Source: Colius striatus
Taxonomy: Eukaryota; Chordata; Aves; Coliiformes; Coliidae
Reading direction: 5' to 3'
NCBI RefSeq assembly: GCF_028858725.1
Contig: NC_084766.1
Coordinates: 22,050,501 to 22,114,500 of the forward strand
DNA length: 64,000 nt
Below are positions 38,260 through 51,300 of the stretch, one piece after another. The notes beneath the pieces were generated by a model. The model was not told the DNA's origin. It saw nothing but the letters and a program-made list of their open reading frames with translations, and made no database searches. A program made the position numbers and the translations under genes. Within the stretch, counting starts at the first letter, position 1; each line of letters begins with the position of its first letter.

Positions 38260-39259
38260 GGCGCAGTTTATATTACTGTATTTAGACAGTCAATAACTTA
38301 AAAATACAGCGAAAATGTACATTATTTTTACATGTTCCATTTGGTTTGTGGTTGTCAGACATTCTCTTTGTGTTTAAAATAGCCAGGAGGGGATAGTACA
38401 AAGAGACCAGCGGTGGGACGAAATGCTAGTTGCTGGGATGGTCTGGCGGTAGGTAGAAAGCGCATACTGACAAACAGATGCGGTACGAAACCAACAGCTG
38501 CAAATCTATTCCTTATGGCAAGCTGGGGAAATGAACCCAAGATCTTACAAAAGTACAGTTAGAAATAGTAACCCTGAGGAACAAAACCAAAACAAAACAT
38601 CACATTATAAAGAACTCAAATGGTTATTTACATTCACAACCTCAAGATAAAACTCTTTCGGAGAACAAAGCTTAGAAGCTGTAACACTAAATAAATATCA
38701 AGTCTAATTCTCAGTTTTGAAAGGTACTAAAAATCAGAAGATCTTTTCATACCTCCAGACTACAAAATCTGGTATACAAAGTTATGTCCAATCACTTTAA
38801 GGCTAATATACATTTAATGCAGGAAAATGATAGGTGGCATGTAAATGCAAGTATCTCAATGCTTTAAAAACATTAAATTAGGATCCTCCAGAAAACAGCA
38901 ATTAAGGGATCATTCCTCAAATAAATCCTACCCAGAGCAAAATTTCTGATACCATGTCTGCAGATATTTAAATAATGTATATACAGTTCAGCAGTTCCAT
39001 GTACAATACGATTGAGCTGGTTTTTATTGTACAGTCTCATTTTTCATTATTTGTTTACAATATACAAAATAGTATTCGATCCATTAAAAATACATACAAA
39101 TAAATGTTTGCTGAAGACTCCATGTACAAGCCATCTACTGCATTCTTCCTTTACTCAGTCAAACGAATGTCTGTCCTAACTGATATCGCTCTTTGCTTAG
39201 TAGAAATAGTGGCTAAGAAATGTCTCTTGGCTTGACGAGATACCATTGATTTGGCAGGC
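38260..39259 (-). other. EXOC6: EXOC6 3' UTR region
   Basis: Sequence after the EXOC6 stop codon. A canonical minus-strand AATAAA at 39,023-39,028 would give a UTR of about 250 bases. The sequence stays AT-rich and UTR-like down to about 38,265, where a weaker variant hexamer (TATAAA, near 38,268) marks a possible longer end. Just beyond, composition turns GC-rich into the CYP26C1 island. Which end is used cannot be decided here. Confidence 0.55.
39023..39028 (-). terminator. EXOC6: Candidate EXOC6 poly(A) signal
   Basis: Plus-strand TTTATT (AATAAA on the minus strand) 232 bases downstream of the EXOC6 stop codon. It is the only canonical hexamer I found between the stop codon and the CYP26C1 CpG island. 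Confidence 0.55.
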
Positions 39260-39392
39260 CTATGTGTGCTGGGACATACCATTCACTAAGCTCCTAAGTT
39301 GCTTTACTACAGTCTCTATCAGCTTCTGCTTGTCACGATCATTCTTCCTGAACTGGGCAAAAATGTTGTTCTTTTTGCTAGAGTCTTTCATT
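39260..39392 (-). CDS. EXOC6: EXOC6 terminal coding exon
   Basis: Codes for the last 43 residues and the TAG stop (39,260-39,262). The acceptor is CCTCAG before AATGAAAG; the first A completes a Lys codon begun in the previous exon. The charged lysine-rich tail (KKNN...RKNDRDKQK) is characteristic of EXOC6. The final residue reads Thr rather than the Met I recall for human. Confidence 0.95.
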
Positions 39393-42300
39393 CTGAGGAA
39401 ATAAAGGAGCAAATGATACGTTAGAAACATCATTTGAAAAGGAGAAATCCGACTGTTTAATTAGGTTTACTGTTGATCTTCCTCCTCATAAGAACGGAAA
39501 GATTACAAAAGCTGTTACCTATGCGCTCCTAAACTTCCGCAATGAGGAATTCGTTTTAACAAACATTACTTCACAAATCGCCGGTCAGTATTAAGCAAAT
39601 ATCACTTTGTCAGGAAACTGGCCCTACCAATTTCGGCAGGAGAGAAGCAAACCAGAAACCCGTTAGAGCCGTCTGCTCCCACAGTGAGCTTAGACTTGGC
39701 CCACGGGCGGGTCTTGATCACCGTCAAATCGCCCGATATCGTTATCGCTGATCTCCCATACCAATGATTTAAAAACGAAATTCGAGACACAAAGTATATT
39801 GATGTAACGATATTTTGTAGCAATGTAGGCGATACATACCCTCGGTGAACTCTGCGGAATACATATTCATCGCAGGCAGGAGAGGAGAGAAAACACGGTT
39901 AGAAAACGCTTTTTAACCACGGTGTATCTTGACGCGGTTTTTAAAAGCAGGGTGGATCGCGCCCTCCCAGCCCCGCCGAAACGCTCGCACCGGTTTCGCG
40001 GCAGTTCGGACAGCCGCACGCTGCTGCCGGGGCTCCGGCCGTGCCTCCCGGCCCCGGGCCGGCGCGGCGCTGCCGCCGGGCTCCCGCCGCCGCAGCCCCC
40101 GGGAGAGCGGCCCCGGCCCCGCCGCCGGGCTCGGAGCGCTGCGGCCCCGGCCCGGCCCGGCCCCGCGCCCGCCCCGCCGCCGGCTGCCGCTCCGGCCACG
40201 GCTCCGGCACTTACTTCTCCAGGAGCGTGAGGGCCGTGCTGGGATTGACCCGCAGGTATTTGGAGGTGGCCTGCCCGTAGTCAGCCAGGTAAGTGGACCA
40301 GTCCCACACCATGAAGAGGTCCAGGAGCTGTGGGAAGGGAGAGGCGAGTGAGGGAGTGAAAAGCGGCTCTGTGGGGAGGAGGTTGCTGTCCGGGCCGGGC
40401 CCGGCCGCAGCCCCCCGCCTGTATCCCGGCCGGCAGCCCCTTCACCTGACCATGTCTCTCATCAATGCCTTCTGGCCTCGCTCCTTGCATTCAGAGGCGG
40501 CCATACAGGTCGGCCCTAGGACGGGATGCTAACAGCCTCATGCGCCGGTGTTTTGTGAGCTTGCTTTACCGTGGGGAGTGAGAACGGGATGCTCACGCCT
40601 GTTGCTGCTCACAGTAATTTAAAACAGAAGTTCAGGTAGTCTCAATTAAGTGAATTAAACAACCCCTGCTGCACTCTCCATAGTGACTCATAACTGGGAC
40701 TCAGTCCCAAGTCCTGAGCACACCTCTGGCCCAAACAAACCCCAAACACTTAAAAAGGGGAACAAAAAGCTTCCAAGCACAGTCCTGTGTCTGGCTGCAG
40801 TTTCAAATCAGGCCTTTGACTCACAATCTTGGAGCTGCTGTTCAACAATTATTTGCGCTTTTACAAGCAGACGTGATGCCTGACCTCCAGCAGTCAGCAT
40901 CCTTGCAGCCCTCAATGCCGAATTCCCCCTCCACCATCATGGGGCCAGGGTGTGGGCAGCCCCACTCAAGGAATCTTTTCCACAGCTACCTTTGAGGCAG
41001 CAGTCCCCACACCCATTGACATCAATGGCAGGGTTCCCCAGCTTCCCCTCACCTCTGATGCCTGTCCTTGTCCACAGACTGGTTCTTAGGCTGTCTTGCG
41101 TTAGCCAAACCCACTGATAAAATAAGCGTGGGAAACCATTAGCAACAGTTTGTCCCGGGTCACAGTGCTCACTGTGGCTCCACTGTTCTGGATCCTCAGC
41201 ATAACCTAAAGCCCCAGCTTGCCTGGAGGCCTCACTACATTGGTAGTACTGGAAAGGTGGGATGGAACAGGATTTTCTGTAACAAAGCTACTTTATGAAA
41301 CATGACAGACTACTGCAAGTCATACAGTTTTGCTATTTAAATAAAGGAACATGTTCACTTTAAACACTTGCTTCTGTTAAGTCAGACCTGAGCTGTCACA
41401 GCAAGCGCAGGGCAGGAGCAGGCACCCTCTCCTCCAGCTTCTCAGGTTATGCTAAGTAAAGGGCTGCACCTCTGAGAGCCTTGCCTGATGCAAACTTTAC
41501 AGTCTGATAAAACATTGCAGGTCTGCAAAAATGCTCATCCCCCAAATTACAGCACCAACTTCATTACAAAATAAAAGCATACAACCCGTCTTCACAGACT
41601 TCTCCAAATTCTTCCACTTCCTAACTATTTTCTTATGTTATTCTCAAATGAAGTGTCTAATTTAAATAAATTATTTTCTAGTTAATGACTTCTTACATAT
41701 TTACAGTATCATTTTTTACAGATATGTAGTAACATTTCCTGGCTTTGCGACAGACCTCTGACACGGTTACTGCTCCATCATTCCAAATTCCTCTAAGGAC
41801 CATCACAAACTTCAGTGACATCTAAATTTTACATTTAACTGCTTTTGGTGAAAGGTGTATAAAAAGCAAGGAGGATATTTTGCACTCTATTGACTACATA
41901 TCCATGGTAGCTGTCAAGGTCAAATGCAAATGGTTCTTTCTCACAAGGTGCTTTATCAGGATGGGCATCATCAATTCCCCTACAAGAGTTGTTGAGAATA
42001 CACTTTGGTCACTAAGCAAATAGACTTGGGAAGGCTGTGGTAACTCAGAAATCAGTGCCACTTGTGAAACCCACAGACTCGGTTGCTGCTGCACGTTACT
42101 CACCACTTCTTAATATCTGTGTTATAACAGCCAGTAGTGCCCAGTCCTCATAGAGGCTGTAGGATGTCTTCAAAAGCATGATCAAAAGAGTGGAAAGATA
42201 GGACAGATAGATGCACAACACAAGCTGGGAGGACGAAGCTGACAAACACAGGAACCCAAACTATATTATCTGGAGACTTCACGTTCCCTCTCTCTTATAC

Positions 42301-45300
42301 AGAAGCAAATGATGTACTAATAAATTGCTACTAATTACAATGCCACTTGTCATGGACTCCATATGGGAGATGGCCCTTTAGAAAGGAGTATGCCAATGCT
42401 CCTGCAGCAGCTTTGTTCAGTAAATCAAAGGTGAAATATTTAATGTCTTATTGCTACTGAAACATTGAAATTGAGGATTTTAAAGAACTTCAAGCTCTGT
42501 ATCCTGTTAGGAACACGTGGTTCAAAGCCATCAATGAGCAATACAATTACAGTGCTGACAGGTTCAAAGAAACTTTCCTGCCAATGTTGCATGAGCGATT
42601 TTTATATCATACTTCCAGTGCTTGAATCAACTATCTGATTGTGTCCTGGCTCTGGTACATCTCAGTGATGGTGACGGCAGGGGTGAAACATTACACCTCA
42701 TTTGTCCTTTGACCAGGGTAGGCACGTAGGGCTTTAAACAGACCATGGAGTCCATTGCTTTTCAAAACGAGGTAAAGCAATACCCACGAGAACATGAAGC
42801 ATATTCTGTGCACTCTAGGACAGTCCTGGCTCTGAAGAGTGAACACTCTGAGAGACCTGTTGACAAGGGGGACATATCCAGAGTCTCTTTCCTGCTCCAC
42901 ACGTGGTGGAAGAGCTGCACACAATCAGCCTCATGCTAATAAATCTCCTAAGTTAAATCAGCTGTCATAGCATGTGGCAGGTAACACAAAGGGCCTGGGA
43001 TTTGCCACTCAATCCTAGCTCCTTTCCCTCCTCCTGCACGTGTAAATGCGACAGGGAGCTGCAGACACTGCTGGAGCCCAGAATACTGCTGTGCACAATT
43101 AAACATTGTGTGGCTCAGCCCCCTCACAGCTGCAGTTTTGTGCTGTGCCATGTTGCTGTACGTAATGGGCTCTGACAGCACATACTGTACATTGTGGGTG
43201 GGCAAGAGCTGCCTGGTGTGTAGCCCTTTGGATCTGTGTCCTGGCCATTCATATCACCTGTGTCTGACCTGGCACTTGGTGAGTGTGCAGACACTGCAGG
43301 CACTTTGCGAGGGTTGCAGGTTGACGAGCAGCCAGCAAGGACCGCAGAAATGAACTGCTGGTCTCAGGGCCATCACATGTGTGTGGGAAATAACTTCAAT
43401 CCACCCATACAAAGCTTGAGCACAACCCCCAATTCACATTCATTCCTGCTACAGAAATATTGACCCTACAGTCTACTTCAACTCATCCTACCATATTCCT
43501 TTCTGATTTACATTGCTACAAAAATGTGTGTCTTATTTAAATGAAGCACTTCATCTTCCTCATACAGAAAGACCTCTACTAAAGTGGAACTGTCTTGACC
43601 ACAGCCATATGATCTGGAAGACAGCCCATCCATTCAAAGATGCAGAAAAATGCTTGGACTGCTTAATGTGATTTAAACATACTATTAGAAAGACAAGACC
43701 GAAAATGAAGCCCTGGCATACCTCATCCTTTGGTAGATGGTTTTTATTTTAGTAAAACTTATCTTGAAATGTATACAAAAAGATTACTGGAAATAAAAGA
43801 AGAACATGAAGATGCAAAAAGTCTAGGTTTTAATTAATGCAAACAGATAGTTACATGAAATGTATCACAAAACCTTGGCCACTCTTCAGTAGAGATGAAA
43901 AAACCCCAGGACTTTCCCCCTGTATTTTTCCTGCATTTTCATTCACAATAGATGCATTAAAACGATTTTATAATGTGATAGGGATTAGGTGTGTGCAAAA
44001 CCACTAGGAGAGGGAACAGCCTTTGGTAATGTTACACAGCACTCAAGGTGAAGATATAATGGAAATAATTTGTGAATTTGGCTTCACATGCTGACATGAC
44101 TCATACCACAGAGATGTAACGTGTAGGATATGTTAAGTTCCTCTGAAATACAAGGAGGTTGTAAATCTCTGCAGGTTTAAATACTGTGATTACTACTAAT
44201 GTGGAAAATGAAAAACAGTATCAAGGGCAACTCTAATTGTAAATGCGTTAATTTTGCCAGAAAACATATCAACTACAATGAAAAAAACCCTCAAGATCTA
44301 GGGGATTTAGGTGTTTGCCCCACAGCTTCTCAGTTGTGATGCATGAAGTATAGGAGAATTTGATGTTTCTGTGACAGTAGTTCTTATTGTCCCACTTAGA
44401 ATCAATCTATTAAAGGCCAAATTAAAGCAACATTTACCTGCTACTATTTTATCCACTGAAACTGTTGCTGTTACAAAGTCATTTACTGAGTTTTGCCTAA
44501 AAAATCGGTGAAAATCCACCCACATTGGCACTGCTGGCTGTGACTTCTTCAGGGTTAGAATATGCATTGTTTTCCTTGAAACTACAATAGGAAAAAAGTT
44601 TATTTTGCACACGCATCTTTCCAATAAATACTTCAAACCAGACCAAAAAGCAATCTCTCACAATGAGTTTAGGGTTTGGAGGCAGTGCAAACCATTAGCT
44701 GTTAGTCAGCTGCTCAGCCCCACCTAAAGAGCCACCCGAGGGTTCTCAGTCAGAACCAGCTTATCACTCACCTGAAACACCGTGAAGCAGCAAATAAACC
44801 AAGCATCTGCACTGTATTAGGAAAGAACAATGGCACTGTTGTACTCTCTTTATCCCTTAACAACCATGAAAAATAAGAATAAACTAAGACAGGCACTTGA
44901 GGATTCTATAATGAAGCAGAATATGTTTCTCTAGGAGAAAGAGAAGCCCTTCTGACTAGGAATAACTCACACAGAAGCTTGTCTACCTGCGTGTCTGAGT
45001 CTTTTCTAGTATAGAGTTAGAGTGTCCAATAAGATTGTCCCCAGTCTTATTTACAAGAGAGATAGAATTTGCCTCTTCTAAAGGTATGATAGAGGGGGAA
45101 CCTTTATCCAGCATCTTGGAACCATCAGGGCTGATGATCAGAGCGCAGCATATTCCTTTTATCGTATATGAAAGTGTGCTGCCTTCTCAAACCCTCACAT
45201 TAGTGACAACTTAAGCCCCTGGCTGCTGTTCTACTCTTGCATTTTGAATGATGCCCCACAACACTTTGATATTCTAACTTTTTGTTCATGTCTATATATT

Positions 45301-48300
45301 TTCTAAATGTCTTTTATGTGCAACATTAGTTATTTCTGCTTGAAATAAAGAGCACTTGGGGAAAAAAAGGTTTTTATATATACTTATATAAAAGGCTATA
45401 GTCATCTCCTACATTATACAAATAACACCACAATTTTTAATTAGAAGACTTATTTTAAGCACAACAATTTTATACTAAACTACTTTTTGTTGTTAAAAGA
45501 GGCCTGCCTTGAAGACCTTGTTAGCTAACGGGTTTGGTTAACAGAAAACATTGTAACAAGGGGAAAAAAGTTTTCAAGATTTTAGGGACAGAATTCTGGT
45601 TTCAAATAGGGCACATTACTCTTGCTGTTTTTCCCCAAAATTTTGGTGATGCGCCCATGTTTGGATATAATTTACTGGTAGTCATTGCTCACTAAAGCTT
45701 TGTCTTGTGTTACCTAAAGTCCTGAGAGCTCAGCCATAGTCCTTATTTAGGCCATCTTGTAATTATGTGAGAATTTTGTGCAACGGGAACTGCTGGAATT
45801 GACCATCCGGCCCTTTCAATGCTGTTGAGCCTCTTGTCACATCCTCAAATATCATACAGATGCCCTTTCCTTTTTACTTTTGGGCAACTGTCAGGAATAA
45901 TCTTGGAAGAGAGAACACAGCTTTGGGAATGAGTTATGCACGGAGTCAACACAGCAACACAGACAGAAGGAGGAAATGAGGACTTTGCAGAAGGAAATGC
46001 GGACAGTGTCCATTAGACAACACCAACTGTGATAGTTATACTACAAATATCCTAATCGTAAATTATCAAGGTACCTTGGTAGCTAGTAAATTATCAAGTG
46101 TCAGCAAATAGCAAGGTTTGTACAACACCAGTCACACCAGTGGCGAGGAGACAAAAATGAGACCTACATCTAATATATTTTTTACCTTTTTGTAAAGTCA
46201 AATACTCCATCAAAAGAAAAGCTATCCTTTTAACATACCTTTATCGGTTATGTCCTTCTGGCCCACTCTCCTTACTCACAAGAGGAATACCTCTTATGCT
46301 AAACAGTTTATTAACCCCTAATCACCCAGTTACTTCTGGACTTGATTGCATGTGTAATTACCTTTTGTCAGGTACAATTTGCCTGATAAACATGTCAGAA
46401 CACTTGCTGCTTAGTCTGTTGAAACAGATAAATGCTGTCTTTCCACAGCCTTGGGGCATAATTAACAGGGAAAAAAAAGGCAGTTATAAAAACACACAGA
46501 AGCTGATTCAGTAAGGCAGGAGTTCACAGCATGCAGCCCGCCAAGGCCCGCTGCCTGGCCTGCTACGCTTGCCTGAGCCCTTATTGAGTTCCAGCCTGCT
46601 GTGACAGGGCAACAGGGGCAGCCCTCAAAAACTGAGACTTAAAGTAGGTTTCCACGTGAACTTCAAAAAAGAGTGGGATGATGCCTGTTTAGGGAAAAAA
46701 AAACAAAACAAACCCACAACCAAACCCCACAAAGTGAAACAGCAGAAAATGATATAGGTAGAGTTCCTGTCATCATTATGTGTTACATGCTCAAGTAGAC
46801 TCTCTGGGATGGGACTAGGAAGCAAAAAAGTAAAAGACAGTAGAGAAAAAAATCAGGAAAGGCAAAAGACTGAAAAAAAGGGGCTCTGTGGCATTCTTGG
46901 GCTTAGTTCCTTGGGCTTACTTCCTTCTGATTTCTGTCCCGTAGTGTTTGCAGGTTATGTGCCCATGCACTACAGGGAGTGCAAAAAAGAAATCCTTACC
47001 TGACCTCTGGATAACCCAAACAGGAGATTAGCCCATTTCCAAGCAAAGCAGGTTGTCACACTGTTAGGCCAATTGCTTCTATTGACACTTTGCATAAACA
47101 TCTTACACAGGGTGATCAGAAAGGACTGTTATGCCATTAGTGCTCTTTTATTTTTTTATACCTAAGCCTTACTGAATAAAGGTCTTTCTGAGTAAGGGAT
47201 AACAAAAGGGTCAAAAGGTCACAAACATTCTTTTAAGTAGGCAAAAATCAGGGAAGTTTAGATTCATTGAAAAGTGCAAATTGGAACTTTTTTGCATCTT
47301 GCACATTCCATCAGGATCAGCTTTTTCTAATTTCACCTCTAGCAAATTCATTAATCGATTGAAATCTGCATTTTTTACTTTTACTTTTAAATAAGAAGAT
47401 GCTAAAATCTTAATTTTAGGAATTAGCAAACTGTCTAATCTTCTCAGCTAATCAGTAATCTAAGCAGACTTAGACATTAACATTAAAATCCTCATGAAGA
47501 ACAGTGTGAAAACATACAGAATTCTTTCCTGAAGTGGTTTGACTGAGCAGTCTCTCAAGTACAGTTTTCACCCATAATTTACGCCGCATGTGGTTTGCAC
47601 TGTGTACAGCAAAATAGTCTATATTTTCCTTTGTTTTGTTTTTGCTTTGATCAGAGATGGAAACAATCTCCCTTTAATAGTATAAAAGCCACCTGCTGGG
47701 CATTGCAGACTACAGCTAATTGGCAAATTCTTTGAAATTTTGATATAATGGATTTTGACCTCTTTAATTAAAAAAATCCCAAAGCCTAGAATACTGGTGA
47801 ACTCTTCTGGGAAAGGAACAGTGCCAAGCACACACAACTGCAAGCTACACCCAATCTTTTCTTAGGACTAAGAGCACACAAATAACACTACAATTTTTCC
47901 CTTGAGGATGCATGGTTTTTGACCTAACACCTCCCCGCCCCCGCCGCCATGACTGCTGTCAGCTAGGTTTAATTTAAGTCATTATTATAAAGGAATAGCA
48001 AATATATTAATATATCAGTTATTAATAATTTTATTAGGTCTTGGAGTGAAAAAGGTCCAAAGATGAAAGGGACTTTTTCATTTTACACACAATAAACTCA
48101 CAAAAGTCCCATTCCTGCACTTCTCACCCCAAGGAGCTCACACTGTACCTATATACACCTTGTATTCAGAAGAACAAGTGAGTCTGATAACTAAAGAGGA
48201 AACCTGTCAATCAGAATTGTTGTTGTTTCATAATTTCTGACATACCATTAATCTTTCAGTGGAGCTATAATCTCATCAGTTTGTGAACTCTGAGGCAATG

Positions 48301-51300
48301 ATGTCTTCCTTTTGTTTAAACACTTATTTATACTCTGCCCAGACTAATGGGGCCATGGTCCATGACTGGGACTCCTACAGACTGCAGTAACACAGCTACA
48401 CAACACTTTCTTTTTAGATTCTGTTTCTGTTTCATGCACAAATGCACAAGAATATATGTAACACAGGTATATGCTTACTGCAAACAAATTAACACCCCTC
48501 CCTACCCCGCATGATCATGAAGATAACACTCCCATTAGTTCACCAAATGTTATCTCCCTGTTTATTAAAGCATGCACACCATGAAAGCACTTACTAGATT
48601 GGAACTAAAACGTGAAGGACCCGAATCAGAACTGGACAAAGACAAGTCTTGTTCACTCTAAACATTTCCTGGCCACAAATGAACAACAGAAGTATTTAAA
48701 AGTATTTAGATATCTAAAACCAGTTTACAAGGAAAAAAGGCAGAGTTTACTAACTGAAGAATAACACCATACCAATCAAATGTAATTATCACTTAATCAG
48801 TAGGTGTTCCTTACTGCTGACAAATATCTTGTTAGCCTGGTTAGCAAGTCTGCCTGCCACTTGCCAAAATATTTTGTTTTATTTAGTCCTGGTGACTTAT
48901 TTTGTGGATGTGGTGAATTTTAAAATCCCCCCTACTGACAACATAACTGGAATAACTGGCCTGGTATTTCAAAGTGTAAATTGATCTCTTGATCTGTGAA
49001 TGTCTCCCGATACTTTATGCTACCCTTTTTCTAGATTGGTATAACAAATGCATTTTCAAAGTGATGTTATGGGGATTTAGCTATGCAATTCCCATTAGTG
49101 TCAATGGGGGTCGCAGGCTAAATTCCTGGGCAATGCTTTGAAAACTGAGCCCTGGATTTTCAAAGGAAGGTTAGTTTGTGTTAGAAAGGCAGTGTCTTTC
49201 AGTTTTTAAGCCACTGCACTAAAACATGGTACTTTTTTTTTTTTTAAAGCACTATACATTAGAGATTCTGCCTAAATTGGGAGCAGAATGTTCATAACGT
49301 TCATAACATTGAGTTTTCACCTGTTTCAAATTTGTAAGTGAAAATTGTATCTGTCACTACCTTGAACTTTATGACACAATTTTTAACACTTTCATAAATG
49401 TACAATGTATACATTTAGAAGTTACCACAGCTGATCTATTGGCAATTGTTTTTATGCTAACAAAAACAGAAGTTATTTGTATTCAACTACATTCTTTATA
49501 ACCTAAATTCTTCCAAAGGGCAGAGTTCTTTCCTAAAATCTGCACCTTGAGGTACACTGAGAGATGCCTGGTTTTGTTATGTTCATGAACAAGCCCAAAT
49601 ACATCTTCTATTCTTTGGTACTTCAAATGAACTTAGGCCTGCCTACAAAATAAAACGCTTGCTGTTGAAGTCACAGGAACAAGCTTGTTGCTGTTACCAT
49701 AACCACAAAAGCACTCAAAATGTATAATGATTTTACAAATCCCACTAAAAATTCAAGCAGCCCGAGATGTAACATCTGAAGAAAATCACTGATAAATAGT
49801 CACTGCAGCAAATATAAATAGCTAGGCCCTATGCAAAACACAATATAGCAACACGTAATACCTCTTCAAAGTAGAATCATTTAATTACAGTGCAAATGTT
49901 TATTATGAAGAGTGTTGCTCTTCATCATTAAAGAATAAGCTGGACTAGAAGCAAAAGAACTGTCTTTTGAGTCTAGAAACAGGGAAGAGTTTGAAAAGCA
50001 GGAGCCTGGCAGACAGTCAGGCTCCAGAGGGCACAGGCTCAGGCCAAATTGCTCCTGTCAAGCCTGTTAGCCTGTACACGAAGTCCCTTTAGACAAAGCA
50101 TAAAACTATGTCAATAGTAAAATTTGTGTGGATTAAAAATTGTGTATTATGCAATGGTCAGGTCATTCACAATTTTTTTTTCTTGTTTGCTTGGTGTGTT
50201 TTGTTTTTGAGCTTCTGATGCAGAGGCGTACATGCTCAAAGAAAATGCAGGGGTGACAAGTGCAGCTCCTCAGAACAGGACATCTGCCTCTGATCTGGAT
50301 GAGACTTTGAGAATACAATTTCAGCTGTGAAACTTATGAAGCCTTTAATATATCACAGTTAAATTTAAGCTGTGATTTTCATTTGGCTTCTGTTTGTTTT
50401 TTAAGCATGGGTTTGCCATGAATACTTAAACACTGACATTTAACAAAACCATTATTATCTCAAGAGACAATTTTTATGGTTTAATTTATTTAAACTTGAA
50501 TTTTCTATAAGCATTTTTTTTCAGTTGCAGGACACTTGTAACAGACTTGCTTTAAACTATTTGCTCATTGACAAAATAAAATAGCACATGATATGGCATA
50601 GTAACTTAAAAATAGTATCTTGAGGATTAAAATTTATGTCTCAATCCTTACTATAAAAATCCATTTACACTCAAAAGTTGTACTCAAAAATTTCAAAACT
50701 TACTGTTAAAATTTTATTTTAACCACCTCCTCTTAGAAAAGGTGAGATTAATTAAAAATCACCTAACTTGGTGCAACTGGAATAAAATTTAAACACAAAG
50801 CATATTCACTTCAACTTCCATAATACTGTGTTCTGGAATTGAACAGTCTTGTCCCATCTGTCATATTTAATATTTAGCAATATCCATGTGAGTAACTCTA
50901 GAAGCCTGCAGTCTCACCAGAGGTCAGTGTATCTATACCGTATCACAAAAAGTCATTATCTTACAAATGCTGTCTAGAACTAATCCAAAATATCCTTGTA
51001 TAAACACACATCTAATCTATAAAGTAAGGCTGCTGTACTCTAAAACTAAACATACATAGTGGTTTTCTCAAGTATAGTTCCAACTGTAAATTTCAGTCTG
51101 ACAACTTCTAGGATTGAAAGAAGGAGTTTTAGACACTCAGCCCAGGTGTGCAACTCTAAACTTATGCCTGTGGGAAGACAAGTAAGTGTGGCACAGCTCC
51201 ATGGGATCAGCCTTATGCTCACAGAAGAGGCAAAGACTTCAGCTCTTTGCGTGAAGCTGCAGCTTGCAGAACTGACCCAGGAAGCCATCAGCCTGGTTAC

